NCBI GenBank assembly: GCA_049840875.1
Contig: JASGJE010000011.1
Coordinates: 868,001 to 932,000 of the forward strand
Reading direction: 5' to 3'
DNA length: 64,000 nt
Origin: JAFDYH01 sp049840875
GTDB lineage: Bacteria; Bacteroidota; Bacteroidia; Chitinophagales; Chitinophagaceae
Positions within the stretch are counted from its first letter, which is position 1. Each line of letters opens with the position of its first letter. This document shows positions 16,912 to 26,787 of this stretch, piece after piece. The notes beneath the pieces were generated by a model that searched no databases, had not been told where the DNA came from, and saw only the letters and a program-made list of their open reading frames with translations. Position numbers and translations under genes: made by a program.

Positions 16912-18768
16912 TTACTGTTTACCAAATGAATCCAGTATCTTTTTAAACAGTGCAGTATTTTCATATACTCCACGAAAACGGTAAGATTGTGGCCCATACG
17001 CAAATACCTGTACCGGCAACGCTGTATGATCATTGGTTGAAAACTGTCCACTCACATAGCCTTTTGAATAGTCGCCATCAAGTAAGGTTAAGCCACCTGT
17101 TTCATGATCAGCAGTTACGATCACTAATGTTTCACCATCCTTATCAGCAAAACGCAATGCATCGCCAATCGTTTTATCAAAATCCATTACCTCTGTAGCA
17201 ACGTAGCCAATATTATTATCATGACCGCCATAATCAACCTGCGCTCCTTCCACCATCATAAAAAAGCCTTCTTTATTTTTAGAAAGAATACCGGCAGTTT
17301 TTGCAAATGCCTTCTGCAACCAATCTCCACGGCCATCAAGCATCGATAGGCCTGCTTTTTTCTCCACGACAATCCATTTATCATTAGTGCTATCGGGCAC
17401 GTTATCGACAGAAGAAACAACTTTGAATTTTTTACTTAACTCATTCACAATATCATCATCAATCTTTGCTTTGTCTGATTCTTTGAGAATACCAACATTA
17501 TTCAGGCTTTCATCACCGGAACCCATTAACAGATCAATTGGTGAATTCATCAGATCTTTTAAAATCGCTTTGGCATCATCACGGCTGCTTTGATGCGCAT
17601 AAAAATCAGCAGGCGTTGCATCAGCAATGTCGCCACAGGTAACAAGACCAGTCTTTATTTTATTTTTTGCTTCAATTTCCGGTATTAATGGCAAAGCCCG
17701 GCCAGTATGATCAACTCCTACAAAGCGATTATTTGTTTTTACACCAGAAGAAATTGATGTAGAACCCGGGGCTGAGTCCGTAATATAATTATCGTAAGAA
17801 CTGGTTTTAGATAACCCGATGTTCATGATTTTAAAAAGATTCAATGCGCCTTTGTTCGCTGTATAGCCAGCGTACAGTTGAGCAAGACTCGTTCCATCGC
17901 CAATCAATAAAATAATATTCTTTGCTTTTTTTACACTCTCGTCTGAGCGGTAAGTGGGCTGGTAAACAGCATAACTTTCTTTTGCAACAAATGAATTACG
18001 TGGCAGCTTATTTAAAAAGCCAGCAAACTCATGAATATGATCGGTATTGATATAGTCAACACCGAAATGCATTAGCTCATACCACATATTGATATGATCG
18101 GGAGCATCCCAGAAACGTACCGGTTTTTTCAATCCATGCACTTTCGCAATTGCTGCCTTTATTTTACGATCAGATTCTTCCGTTGCATTGCTCTTTCCAT
18201 TCCATTCGGTATAGTTTTTCAAATCAGCGCTGAGCATTGCAATCCGCGTTAAAGCGTCTTCGCTATAGTTATCTTCAATATTCCCGTCAAACCAGATGAA
18301 TGATGGATAAGTTGAAAATTTTGAAGACTCAGGTCTGTTTCCACTTATCACCCATTTAATTAACGATGAGTCAGTAAGCTCCGGGTATTTCTTTAAAAGT
18401 TTAATCAGCGCATCTAATGTGGAAACGGCTTCCGTTTTTATGTCGATCAGTAGCTGCAATGATCTGTTCTTATCAGCATAAGGTGTACCATTATTTTTTT
18501 TCATGCCAGCCAATAGTGGCTTAATATAAAAATCCTCCAATGTTCTTTTGAATTTTATATCTTCTTCGCTATGTCCTACATACAATACTCCATCCTGTAG
18601 TAATATATCCGCCTCAATGGATCCAAATCCTTCCGCATAAGCCGCATAAAAGGGGACAGGGTTATTGTAATCATTATGCGAATGTGCATTTGCTACGGAA
18701 TAATTAAAAGGTTGGGCACTTAGAATCTTATAACCAATCAACAAGAAAATAAGAAAGCTTCTTTTCAT
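16912..18768 (-). CDS. Secreted PLC/GDPD-like domain fused to alkaline phosphatase
   Basis: The 618-residue exported protein (signal peptide ending near LSAQ) has two parts. Residues ~25-265 resemble the PI-PLC/glycerophosphodiesterase barrel: AHSHNDY near residue 28, IEADILLQDGVLYVGHSEED, and a later DYINTDHIHEFAGFL. Residues ~285-615 are a PhoA-type alkaline phosphatase. They show IILLIGDGTSLAQL, ITDSAPGST with the nucleophile at about S332, and VTADHETGGLTLL plus a late NDHTALPV with metal-binding His. In principle one polypeptide could cleave a phosphodiester and then release phosphate. It lies downstream of a SusC/SusD pair on the same strand, fitting phosphate or phospholipid-headgroup scavenging. 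The N-terminal activity is inferred. Confidence 0.88.
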   Translation of the reverse strand: MKRSFLIFLLIGYKILSAQPFNYSVANAHSHNDYNNPVPFYAAYAEGFGSIEADILLQDGVLYVGHSEEDIKFKRTLEDFYIKPLLAGMKKNNGTPYADKNRSLQLLIDIKTEAVSTLDALIKLLKKYPELTDSSLIKWVISGNRPESSKFSTYPSFIWFDGNIEDNYSEDALTRIAMLSADLKNYTEWNGKSNATEESDRKIKAAIAKVHGLKKPVRFWDAPDHINMWYELMHFGVDYINTDHIHEFAGFLNKLPRNSFVAKESYAVYQPTYRSDESVKKAKNIILLIGDGTSLAQLYAGYTANKGALNLFKIMNIGLSKTSSYDNYITDSAPGSTSISSGVKTNNRFVGVDHTGRALPLIPEIEAKNKIKTGLVTCGDIADATPADFYAHQSSRDDAKAILKDLMNSPIDLLMGSGDESLNNVGILKESDKAKIDDDIVNELSKKFKVVSSVDNVPDSTNDKWIVVEKKAGLSMLDGRGDWLQKAFAKTAGILSKNKEGFFMMVEGAQVDYGGHDNNIGYVATEVMDFDKTIGDALRFADKDGETLVIVTADHETGGLTLLDGDYSKGYVSGQFSTNDHTALPVQVFAYGPQSYRFRGVYENTALFKKILDSFGKQ

Positions 18769-18853
18769 AAATTTTTAGTTATGCTTAAAACAGGATGCAA
18801 AGTAAAGCAGCTAACTGCATTTTTTTAAATTCCATTTTTAAGATATTAATAAA

Positions 18854-18881
18854 TAAGCCGGCTATTAAAATAACCGGCTTA
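18854..18881 (-). terminator. Terminator downstream of susD
   Basis: An eight-base stem (18854-18861 with 18874-18881, sequence TAAGCCGG and its complement) has a 12-base loop. On the minus strand it is followed by a T-rich stretch, directly after the SusD stop codon. It would partly separate SusC/SusD expression from the phosphatase. Confidence 0.75.
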
Positions 18882-18900
18882 CCAAAACTAACTGCTTAAA

Positions 18901-20496
18901 CTACCAGCCTGGTGTTTGTTTATAGTCACCATTACTTCTCGAAATTTCATCCGGGTTCATTGGCCATGCCATATGCTTTGCCGGATCAAAATGTCGTGCA
19001 GGCCAAACTTCTTGTATAGTATAGGCGGAAGCCGGATCTGTCTTGTTGGCGTGTATTCGTCCGTGTAACGGAGCATTGATCTTCGCAACATCACCCCATC
19101 TTTTCAAATCTTCAAATCGATCAGTCCACTCGCATGCCAATTCACACCGGCGTTCATGCTTCAGATCATCCATCGTCGGGTTTGCAATTGCTGTAAGGCC
19201 AACCCTTGCACGAACTTCATTCAAGGGGCCCGCCGCTTCCCCGGTTTTACCTTGTTGTATCAACGCTTCTGCTTTGAATAACAAGATTTCTGCATAGCGC
19301 ATCAATGGTAGGTTTAATGATGTAGTTGGATAGTCTCCGTTCTGATTGATCTTTGTGTTGGAACCGGATTGAGAATTGCTGCCGTATGTATATGGTTCCA
19401 TGTACTTGTTAATCTGAAAACCGGACAAGCTATTAGTGGAATAATATTGTCGCGAGTCTCCAAAGAATGTAAATGTATCTCCGAATTTTAAAATGGTCGC
19501 CTCGCGTCTTGGATCATTAGCTTCGTATTCATCATACAACTCTTCAGTGGGTTGAAAGTATCCCCAACCATTATAAATTCCCCATCCTTTATTTTCTAAA
19601 ACAACGCCAACAAACTCAGAACCTCCCTGTGTACCTGATGTTACAGACCACATATACTCTGAGCTAAAGTTGTTATCAATTTTAAATACCGCCTTGTAAT
19701 TATCTGCTGATGTTGCCTGGCCAGTAATCAAACTTCTGTGACACTCATTTTTGATTCGATCACAGATGGATGGGATTAAAGCCCACTTGGAATTATCATA
19801 CTGTGCCCAATAGGCGTAAGTTTTTACAAGGTAACCCAATGCCGCTGCACGATGAGCTCTTCCCTGGTCGGCTGCCCCATAAGTTTCAAATAGTGGCAAC
19901 AGATCCGCGGCTTTCTGAAGATCATCGGCAATAATTGCATAATTGTTAGTTACAGATGCTAATTGCGGTGGAATTCTTTTTCCAAACTCTGCATTCTCTA
20001 CACCATCATAAGGCACTCCCTGGTCTTTATGTCCCCACATATAAGCAATCCAGAAGTGCGTAAAGCCACGAATAAAATAAGCTTCTCCTAATGATCGGTT
20101 TTTAAGATCATCGCTAATGTTTGTAGCTGTTTGCAATCCGGCAATCGCCTGATTGGCCTTATTCATCATAAAATAAAGGTCGTTCCAACCACCGGTCATA
20201 TATCCTTCCCTACCTGTACAAACAAAATTTTTGATGTTTTCTGCATCTGCTTTTGGGCGACCTACGATCAAGTCGTCACTTGCATTCTGTACCCAAAAAA
20301 GATTTCTGCCCCAGGTAGATTCATATCGTAAAGGGACATATAAACCTGCAATTGATTTTGTTACCATGTCTTCACCATCCCATTGATAGGCGGCTGTAGG
20401 TGTACCGTTTGGTTTTGTATCTACCCAATCCTTTTTACATCCACTGTATAACAGTGATGACAGACCGAGCAACCAAAGAAAAATCGAGCGTTTCAT
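18901..20496 (-). CDS. SusD/RagB-family nutrient-binding lipoprotein
   Basis: SusD-like proteins are surface lipoproteins that sit as a lid on a SusC transporter. The 531-residue product has a lipoprotein signal (lipobox LLYSGC near residue 17). It shows the TPR-rich N-terminal half (AIAGLQTATNISDDLKNRSLGEAYFIRGFTHF region) and the C-terminal LMRYAEILLFKAEALIQQG and RRCELACEWTDRFEDLKRWG signatures of RagB/SusD. The gene begins 20 bases after the SusC stop, a normal susCD pair. The ligand is not evident. Confidence 0.93.
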   Translation of the reverse strand: MKRSIFLWLLGLSSLLYSGCKKDWVDTKPNGTPTAAYQWDGEDMVTKSIAGLYVPLRYESTWGRNLFWVQNASDDLIVGRPKADAENIKNFVCTGREGYMTGGWNDLYFMMNKANQAIAGLQTATNISDDLKNRSLGEAYFIRGFTHFWIAYMWGHKDQGVPYDGVENAEFGKRIPPQLASVTNNYAIIADDLQKAADLLPLFETYGAADQGRAHRAAALGYLVKTYAYWAQYDNSKWALIPSICDRIKNECHRSLITGQATSADNYKAVFKIDNNFSSEYMWSVTSGTQGGSEFVGVVLENKGWGIYNGWGYFQPTEELYDEYEANDPRREATILKFGDTFTFFGDSRQYYSTNSLSGFQINKYMEPYTYGSNSQSGSNTKINQNGDYPTTSLNLPLMRYAEILLFKAEALIQQGKTGEAAGPLNEVRARVGLTAIANPTMDDLKHERRCELACEWTDRFEDLKRWGDVAKINAPLHGRIHANKTDPASAYTIQEVWPARHFDPAKHMAWPMNPDEISRSNGDYKQTPGW

Positions 20497-20516
20497 AATT
20501 CGGTATTTTAAAAAAA

Positions 20517-23500
20517 TTATAAAGTAAGTTTTACACCAGCCGCATATACTCTTGCAACAGGAAATTGACCTCCATCGAGACCAATGCCGCCAACTTCAGG
20601 ATCCATGCCGCTGTATTTTGTAATCGTGATCAGGTTATCCCCGCTTATATATACACGGAGCGAACTGTTTTTGAAAACTTTTGGAAAATTATAGCCAATG
20701 ATCAGGCTCTTTAAACGCATATAATTTCCGTTTTCCAAATACCAATCCGACGGTGTTTGGAAGTTCTTATTAGGATCGCTTGCAGAAATGATCGGAATAG
20801 ATGATCCGGTATTTGTAGTTGACCATGCGTCTAATATTTTATCCCAGCGATTATACCCTTGTTCTGAAGAGTTCAATGTCGATTCTTTGAACGCATGGAA
20901 CAATTTAACACCGCCTACCCCTTGCAAGAAAAGGCTAAGATCGAAACGCTTCCAGTTAAGGTTCGCGGTAAAGCCATAGGTCACTTTAGGAAATGCATTA
21001 CCCATGTACATTCTGTCCTTGTCGTCAATCTTTCCATCATTATTCAAATCGAGGAATTTCAAATCACCAGGCCTTGCATTGGGTTGTATTTTGTTACCAT
21101 CAGGCCCTTTATAGTCATCCACTTCTTTTTGGTTTTGAAAAATACCAGTGTTCCTTATTAGCCAATAAGAATAATAAGGTTGACCAACTGTTGAACGATA
21201 AGGAGCTACGGTACCACGCCACGCATCGCCGTGAGCCCAGAATGATGTAGGGTTATCATCGATGTATTCAACACGATTTTTCAACGTTGCAAGGTTGCCG
21301 CTTACTTCATAGCCTATTTGTCCGATCTTGTCTCGCCATGTTGCAGAGAATTCGAATCCCTGGTTTCTAATTTTTCCTTGATTGATAAGCGGAGCGCCAA
21401 AACCAAACGTGTTTGGCCAATTATTGGCTTGTAGTTGAATTAGGTCAAATGTCAACTTATCAAAATAATCAAAAGTAAAAGTCAGTTTATCTTTTAATAC
21501 ACCGAGATCAAGGCCGATATCAGTTTGCTGAGAAGTTTCCCAGGATAAAGCCTGATTATTATAGCTTCCAACATACACTGCTGTTGTTTGCGGACTTGCG
21601 CTACCGATTTGGTAGGTATAGTCAGAATTCAAAGTCGGGTAACCGTAATAAAGCCCAACAGATCCTATATTACCAATACGACCCCAGCTTGCTCTGAATT
21701 TTAATAAATCAACAGCATTGATATTGAAGAAAGGTTCTGAACTCAATTTCCATGCTGCTGTCACACCAGGAAAACCTTTGGAACGATAATCTGCAGCAAG
21801 TCTTCCTGCGATATCATAACGATAACTACCAGTAATAAAATAACGATCATTCCAGCTGTAAGATAGTCTTCCCACATACGACAGATTTCTGTCTTTCCAA
21901 TCCCAGTCGCTTGGTTTTATATCAGTGAAATTACCAGCGTTTACAAAAAATTGCGCCCAGGTAGCTTCATTATCAAATGTCTTTGCTCCTGCGCTAAATC
22001 CTTTTCCGGAATTTTCCTGCGCTGTTGTAGATACCATAGCGCCAATGCTATGCTTACCAAAATTCCTTGCATAGTTCAATGTGTTTTCCCAAATCCAGTT
22101 GTAGGTCTTATTAGTAGAGTATGACAGCGTGTTTTGATCATTTGGCTTGCCGGGCTCTGTACGCTTAGGCTCGAAATTTTTGTACAGTGATTGTCCCTGC
22201 CGGTAAGAAAAGCGGGTCACAAATGAAAGGCCTTTAATGATATTGGAATATTTCAATTCAGACACAGATTGTAAATCCGTTCCTTTATTGTAAGGTTTGT
22301 TTCTTAACAGTGTAGCCACAGGATTGATCACATCGCCATGAATACCGAGATAAGCAGAATTTCTTGGGCCTACACCACCAAAAGTTCCGTCATCATAGTA
22401 AGGAGTAGCGGCACGAGGCATGTAAATCGCTGATAAGATAGTTCCGGAATATCCGCTTGACGTTTCAGTTCCTCTGCTGTCGCTGTTATTCATGAAAACT
22501 TCCTGGCGGAATTTAATATTCTTATTGAACTGATAACCGACATTCAATCTTCCGGAAATATTCTTTGCGTATGTATTGATCAACGTGCCTTCGTTCTCCT
22601 CGTATCTGCCCTGGAAAAGAGTTGTAAGTTTATCACTCCCGGCGTTTACAGTTACTGTATGTCGGTGCACAAGGCCTGTACGGAAAATTTCATCCATCCA
22701 ATTGGTCCTTGTTACCTGGTCGTAAGGATTTTTAGTAGGATCCCATCCGTCCAAAGGAGCGAGACCCGCGTTTGTATATGCGAGATTCGATACTTCTCCT
22801 TCTTTCTCCGCTGTAAGCGATTGGGGTAAACGCCATGCTGTTTTTGCTCCGGCAAATGCCGAATATTCAACACTTGGTTTGCCTTGTGAAGCCTGCCTCG
22901 TTGTAATTAGTATTACGCCCGCAGATCCTGAAAAAGCTCCATAAATAGCGGCAGACGCTGCGTCTTTTAATACAGTTATAGATTCTACGTCAGCAGGATT
23001 ATAAGGTGCATTTGGAACGCCATCGACTACATACAATACAGCTTCGCCGCCGCGGGAACCGATACCTCGAATGGTAACCTGTGGCGCCTGATCCGGGTGA
23101 CCACCATTACTGACAACAGTAATACCCGGAACCTTTCCCTGTATCATATTTGCAACATCCGTTACAGGTCTTTCTTTAATTTGCTTCATATCCGGTACTT
23201 CAGATACAGCCGCAGATAAATCCTTTTTCCGCATAGTTCCATAACCTACAACTACTACCTTATCAGCAGAGTTAAAACTCGGAACCAATTGAATGTTTAA
23301 AGAAGAGTTATTTTTTGCGGGTATTTCAGTGGGTTCATAGCCAACAAATGAAATAACAAGTATTGCATTATCCGGAACAGACAGCGAAAAATTTCCTTTG
23401 CTGTCAGTCGTTGTTCCTGCTGTGCTTCCCTTAATAGAAACAGAAGCGCCTTCGAGCGGCTTTCCATCTTCACCGGTTATTTTACCGCTTACGTGTATAT

Positions 23501-23879
23501 CCGTGATCTTAGCACCGCCGGGCTTAAATACGAATAGATAATCATCAAGCAGTTCGTACGACACTTTTGATCCTCTTAAAATCTGATCTACGATAGCTGA
23601 TACTTCTTCTTCGGTTACATCAATCGTTATTTTATTAATAGCCTTTATTACCTGTTGGCTATATAAAAAACGATAGTTCGTTTTTTTCTCAATAGCAGCA
23701 ATAACATTCTGCACTTCTGCATTATTGAATTTCAAGCTGATCTTGGTTTGAGAAAAGCCGCCTGCTGAAACCGAAAGACATGCAATAAGGAGGAAAGCAG
23801 CCGTTAACTTCATGATCTTTACAATTTTTTTATAGCAAGCCCATTGCCAGGGCGATAGGCATTCTTGCCTTTTTTTCAT
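20517..23879 (-). CDS. SusC/RagA TonB-dependent transporter with STN domain
   Basis: An outer-membrane TonB-dependent channel of 1120 residues. After a Lys/Trp-rich leader and a signal peptide (ending SVSAGGFSQ near residue 44) come several regions. They are an STN domain (~45-110), a carboxypeptidase-regulatory-like beta domain (~130-205, KITGEDGKPLEGASVSIKGS), the SusC linker KVVVVGYGTMRKKDLSAAVS, the plug (~215-330) and a long beta-barrel. The STN domain is the module that signals to a FecR anti-sigma factor, and fecR and sigma genes lie just upstream, so ligand-controlled self-regulation is likely. ATG 23879 is kept because leaders of this form are common in the family; an alternative ATG lies 22 codons later. 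Confidence 0.94.
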   Translation of the reverse strand: MKKRQECLSPWQWACYKKIVKIMKLTAAFLLIACLSVSAGGFSQTKISLKFNNAEVQNVIAAIEKKTNYRFLYSQQVIKAINKITIDVTEEEVSAIVDQILRGSKVSYELLDDYLFVFKPGGAKITDIHVSGKITGEDGKPLEGASVSIKGSTAGTTTDSKGNFSLSVPDNAILVISFVGYEPTEIPAKNNSSLNIQLVPSFNSADKVVVVGYGTMRKKDLSAAVSEVPDMKQIKERPVTDVANMIQGKVPGITVVSNGGHPDQAPQVTIRGIGSRGGEAVLYVVDGVPNAPYNPADVESITVLKDAASAAIYGAFSGSAGVILITTRQASQGKPSVEYSAFAGAKTAWRLPQSLTAEKEGEVSNLAYTNAGLAPLDGWDPTKNPYDQVTRTNWMDEIFRTGLVHRHTVTVNAGSDKLTTLFQGRYEENEGTLINTYAKNISGRLNVGYQFNKNIKFRQEVFMNNSDSRGTETSSGYSGTILSAIYMPRAATPYYDDGTFGGVGPRNSAYLGIHGDVINPVATLLRNKPYNKGTDLQSVSELKYSNIIKGLSFVTRFSYRQGQSLYKNFEPKRTEPGKPNDQNTLSYSTNKTYNWIWENTLNYARNFGKHSIGAMVSTTAQENSGKGFSAGAKTFDNEATWAQFFVNAGNFTDIKPSDWDWKDRNLSYVGRLSYSWNDRYFITGSYRYDIAGRLAADYRSKGFPGVTAAWKLSSEPFFNINAVDLLKFRASWGRIGNIGSVGLYYGYPTLNSDYTYQIGSASPQTTAVYVGSYNNQALSWETSQQTDIGLDLGVLKDKLTFTFDYFDKLTFDLIQLQANNWPNTFGFGAPLINQGKIRNQGFEFSATWRDKIGQIGYEVSGNLATLKNRVEYIDDNPTSFWAHGDAWRGTVAPYRSTVGQPYYSYWLIRNTGIFQNQKEVDDYKGPDGNKIQPNARPGDLKFLDLNNDGKIDDKDRMYMGNAFPKVTYGFTANLNWKRFDLSLFLQGVGGVKLFHAFKESTLNSSEQGYNRWDKILDAWSTTNTGSSIPIISASDPNKNFQTPSDWYLENGNYMRLKSLIIGYNFPKVFKNSSLRVYISGDNLITITKYSGMDPEVGGIGLDGGQFPVARVYAAGVKLTL

Positions 23880-24037
23880 ACTTTAGAAAAATTAAAAGGT
23901 GAAACAAATGAGTTCAAACTGTGAGTCGGTTTGTCCGTAAACTGTTTGCCTGACGGGGAATGCGCCAACATTTCCCGTTCTTTTTATATTTAAGTACTAT
24001 CCTGTGTAATTTTATTCATCATTGCTGTTTGTTTTGA

Positions 24038-25123
24038 TTATTTAAGTATATACACGACATTATTTTCAATCTTGTAACTAAACGGGTCAGCTATTGCTAA
24101 GCGCTGCAAAACCTGCTGTAGCGTTTGGTTATAAAAAACACCCGTAAATTCAAGTTTCTCTTTCTCCGGATCATTAAATACAAATGATACATTGTATTTC
24201 TTTCCTAAACGATAGGATAATTCTTTAAAAGAAGTTTCATAAAAAGCAATCTTGCCATCCATCCATGACAATTCAGCAATTACGCTGTCCTTTGAATAGA
24301 AGTCGCGGACAGGTTGCAACACACCATATTTCTTTTGCTTGTTAGCCGAAACATTGATCGTAGTACTCAATGAATCATTCTGCGAAAGTGGAATTGTCAG
24401 TTTCTGATTTGGTGAAAGCAAATATTTTTTTCCTGGTTCATCATTAACAGTTATTTCCACCTTACCACGTACAAGGCTTGTTTCTACGTTTTGTTCGTCA
24501 GGATAAGCACGTACATTGAAGGCAGTTCCCAACACCTTTACATTTACTTTCCCGGTATGGATAATAAATGGTTTGTCTTTATTTTTTACCACATCAAAAA
24601 AAGCTTCGCCTGTAAGCCATACTTCACGTATTGCTTTATTAAATGACTCATCAAAAACAACCTTGCTTGCTGCATTTAAGCGGACTTCCGAACCATCTGG
24701 TAAATTTATTTTACGGATGGAATCCACAGCGGCTGCTATTTCATGCGTTGGTAAAGGTTTATTGACTGAACTATTATTTTCATTTTTAAATAAATACCAA
24801 CCCGCCAGGAACAATAAAAAGATTGCAGCAGCAGATAGAACGATTTTATATCTTTTGAAGATCAGGATGGATTTGTGTTCGGGAATATCTATTTTACTTT
24901 CTGCTACTTCAGCACCTTTTATTTTTTCATCAATTTTAGAGAAAGAATGTAAGGCATTTTTCATTTCCTGGTCATCTGTTCGCTGCCAGTTTTCTCTCAT
25001 TTCTTTTGCCATCGCTGATAGAATGGGGTCCTGGTCTAACAGTTGCTTCAGTTCTTCTGACTCAGTCATTGAAGACTCACCTGCGAGCTCCTTGGCAAGT
25101 AATATCCATATTCTGTTTTCCAA
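24038..25123 (-). CDS. FecR-family anti-sigma factor
   Basis: FecR proteins hold an ECF sigma factor at the inner membrane and respond to the STN domain of an outer-membrane transporter. The 361-residue protein has a cytoplasmic N-terminal part and one transmembrane helix (~residues 93-110, AAAIFLLFLAGWYLF). The FecR domain follows (RKINLPDGSEVRLNAASK, VWLTGEAFFDV), and a C-terminal DUF4974-like domain (SYRLGKKYNVSF, VLQRLAIADPFSYKIENN) ends it. Translation appears to start at TTG 25123, because an in-frame stop lies six codons upstream and MENRIWILLAKELAGE is the conserved N-terminus. It is downstream of the sigma gene on the same strand. Confidence 0.92.
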   Translation of the reverse strand: MENRIWILLAKELAGESSMTESEELKQLLDQDPILSAMAKEMRENWQRTDDQEMKNALHSFSKIDEKIKGAEVAESKIDIPEHKSILIFKRYKIVLSAAAIFLLFLAGWYLFKNENNSSVNKPLPTHEIAAAVDSIRKINLPDGSEVRLNAASKVVFDESFNKAIREVWLTGEAFFDVVKNKDKPFIIHTGKVNVKVLGTAFNVRAYPDEQNVETSLVRGKVEITVNDEPGKKYLLSPNQKLTIPLSQNDSLSTTINVSANKQKKYGVLQPVRDFYSKDSVIAELSWMDGKIAFYETSFKELSYRLGKKYNVSFVFNDPEKEKLEFTGVFYNQTLQQVLQRLAIADPFSYKIENNVVYILK

Positions 25124-25191
25124 AATTTTCTTCTTTGTACCTTATAGACAAGCCAGAAAGAAAAATCTACCAAGAGGACTGGAAAAAAATT

Positions 25192-25746
25192 TTAGCCTAC
25201 CTTTTGCCTATTGCGTGAGAGTATGGCCTCGCCGATTTTTTGAATGGCTATAGCGAGTTGATTGTCGATCGTCTTTATAGAAATACCAAGAATGGAGGCA
25301 ATTTCTTTATAGCGTAACCCTTCTTCCTTTGCCAACCGGAAAATTAATTTACACCGCGGCGGAAGATCGTTAATCGCTTTTTGTATGGCTTTCTGTGCTT
25401 CTGACGAGATAAGTGCATTTTCAGGATCGGGGTTTGTATCGTTATAAAAGGAATAATCGTCCGCTTCTTCCGTTATTCTTGATTGCTTCATCCGATAGTT
25501 AATAGCAGTATTTTTTACAGCAGTATATAAATACACGCGAAGATTCTCAACCTCTGTTAATTGCTTGCGACGATCCCACAGCTTTAGAAACACATCGGCC
25601 AACACATCTTCAGCCAAATGCTCATCATGGGCATATATAGCGGCAAACCGTTTCAAAGAAGCGTACATCAAAAGATAAAGTTCTTTGAAAGCAGTATAAT
25701 CATCAGCGACTATCTTTACTTTAATATCGTTCCCGTCAAGAATCAT
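25192..25746 (-). CDS. ECF RNA polymerase sigma-70 factor (Bacteroidota expansion type)
   Basis: The 184-residue protein is an extracytoplasmic-function sigma factor. Region 2 is around residues 18-90 (AFKELYLLMYASLKRFA, HDEHLAEDVLADVFLKLWDR). Region 4 is around residues 120-175 (AINDLPPRCKLIFRLAKEEG, YKEIASILGISIKTIDNQ). The missing long linker is normal for the class. It is first in a block sigma-FecR-SusC-SusD and probably drives transcription of the susCD genes when the ligand is present. Confidence 0.94.
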   Translation of the reverse strand: MILDGNDIKVKIVADDYTAFKELYLLMYASLKRFAAIYAHDEHLAEDVLADVFLKLWDRRKQLTEVENLRVYLYTAVKNTAINYRMKQSRITEEADDYSFYNDTNPDPENALISSEAQKAIQKAINDLPPRCKLIFRLAKEEGLRYKEIASILGISIKTIDNQLAIAIQKIGEAILSRNRQKVG

Positions 25747-25923
25747 TTTTTAAACTTAATGCAAATAAACAGGAAATTTTTATTTCATTCCCTCCTATCG
25801 TATCATATAATTGTTAACTCACATTACAAATGATTCCTATTCTCAGCATCATATCGCTAAAGACTAAGTTTTTCTATTGCATTTAATAACCGATATTACA
25901 TATGGATTGGATAAATAATTTGT

Positions 25924-26787
25924 ATGCTGGAACGTTCAACCATTCAACTTCTCCGTTTCCATTTCTCATTATTTCTATTACCCGTTTATTTGTTTGCGTT
26001 GAGTCAATTGTCAGAAATAAATACTCAGCGTGCATTTCTCATTTTTATTATCCTGCACGTTTTGGTTTATCCATCCAGCAATGGTTATAATTCGTATATG
26101 GACAGAGATGAAACGCCAATCGGAGGGTTGCAAAAGCCGATGCAGCCAACGAAACAACTTTTCTTTATCTCTGTGCTTATGGATTTATTAGCGATTGGGT
26201 TGGCATTTTTGATCAGCGTTCCTTTTGCTACAGGCCTCGTTATCTATATTCTTGCCTCGAGGGCTTATAGCTACAGAGGCATTCGCTTGAAACAATATCC
26301 CATCATCGGATACCTGACAGTAATCATTTGCCAGGGCGCACTGATTTTCTATATCACATGGATCGGAGCTGCAGATTTACAAATAAAAACAATTCCGTGG
26401 ATAGCAATATTTGCAGCCAGTTGCCTGATTGGAGGCTATTATCCGCTTACCCAGGTTTACCAGCACAAAGAAGACGCCGCAGATGGCGTAAAAACGATAA
26501 GCATGCTCCTGGGTAAACGAGGAACATTTGTGTTTTGCGGGATTGTATTTACGATAGCAACCATACTATTATTCTTTACGTTTAAAAATCAAAACAATAT
26601 TCGTTTCTTCTGGTTATTTATTGTTTGCATGACACCAATGGCATTATTTTTTAGCAAATGGATGACTGAGGTTTGGAAAAATGAAAATGCAGCTAATTTT
26701 AAAAAAAGTCTGACAACAAACCTGCTTGCTTCCCTTTGTACCAGTATTTGCTTTATAATTATAATTATCTGGAATTATTTTGAGTAA
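25924..26787 (+). CDS. UbiA-family prenyltransferase
   Basis: UbiA enzymes attach isoprenoid chains to aromatic or other acceptors in the membrane. The 287-residue product has 7-9 hydrophobic helices. The two Asp-rich motifs are NGYNSYMDRDE near residue 53 (N-x-x-x-x-x-D-x-D pattern) and YQHKEDAADGVKT near residue 180. The gene overlaps the following type III polyketide synthase start by eight bases and leads a four-gene set, which suggests prenylation of a polyketide or use of a prenylated intermediate. The acceptor is unknown. Relatives with the motif spacing seen here are often annotated generically. Confidence 0.85.
   Translation: MLERSTIQLLRFHFSLFLLPVYLFALSQLSEINTQRAFLIFIILHVLVYPSSNGYNSYMDRDETPIGGLQKPMQPTKQLFFISVLMDLLAIGLAFLISVPFATGLVIYILASRAYSYRGIRLKQYPIIGYLTVIICQGALIFYITWIGAADLQIKTIPWIAIFAASCLIGGYYPLTQVYQHKEDAADGVKTISMLLGKRGTFVFCGIVFTIATILLFFTFKNQNNIRFFWLFIVCMTPMALFFSKWMTEVWKNENAANFKKSLTTNLLASLCTSICFIIIIIWNYFE

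Noticed and set aside
24516..25253. A long plus-strand reading frame opposite fecR
   Set aside because: It lies wholly over a clear FecR-family gene and has no recognisable domain or start context; it is a shadow of the opposite strand's coding pattern.
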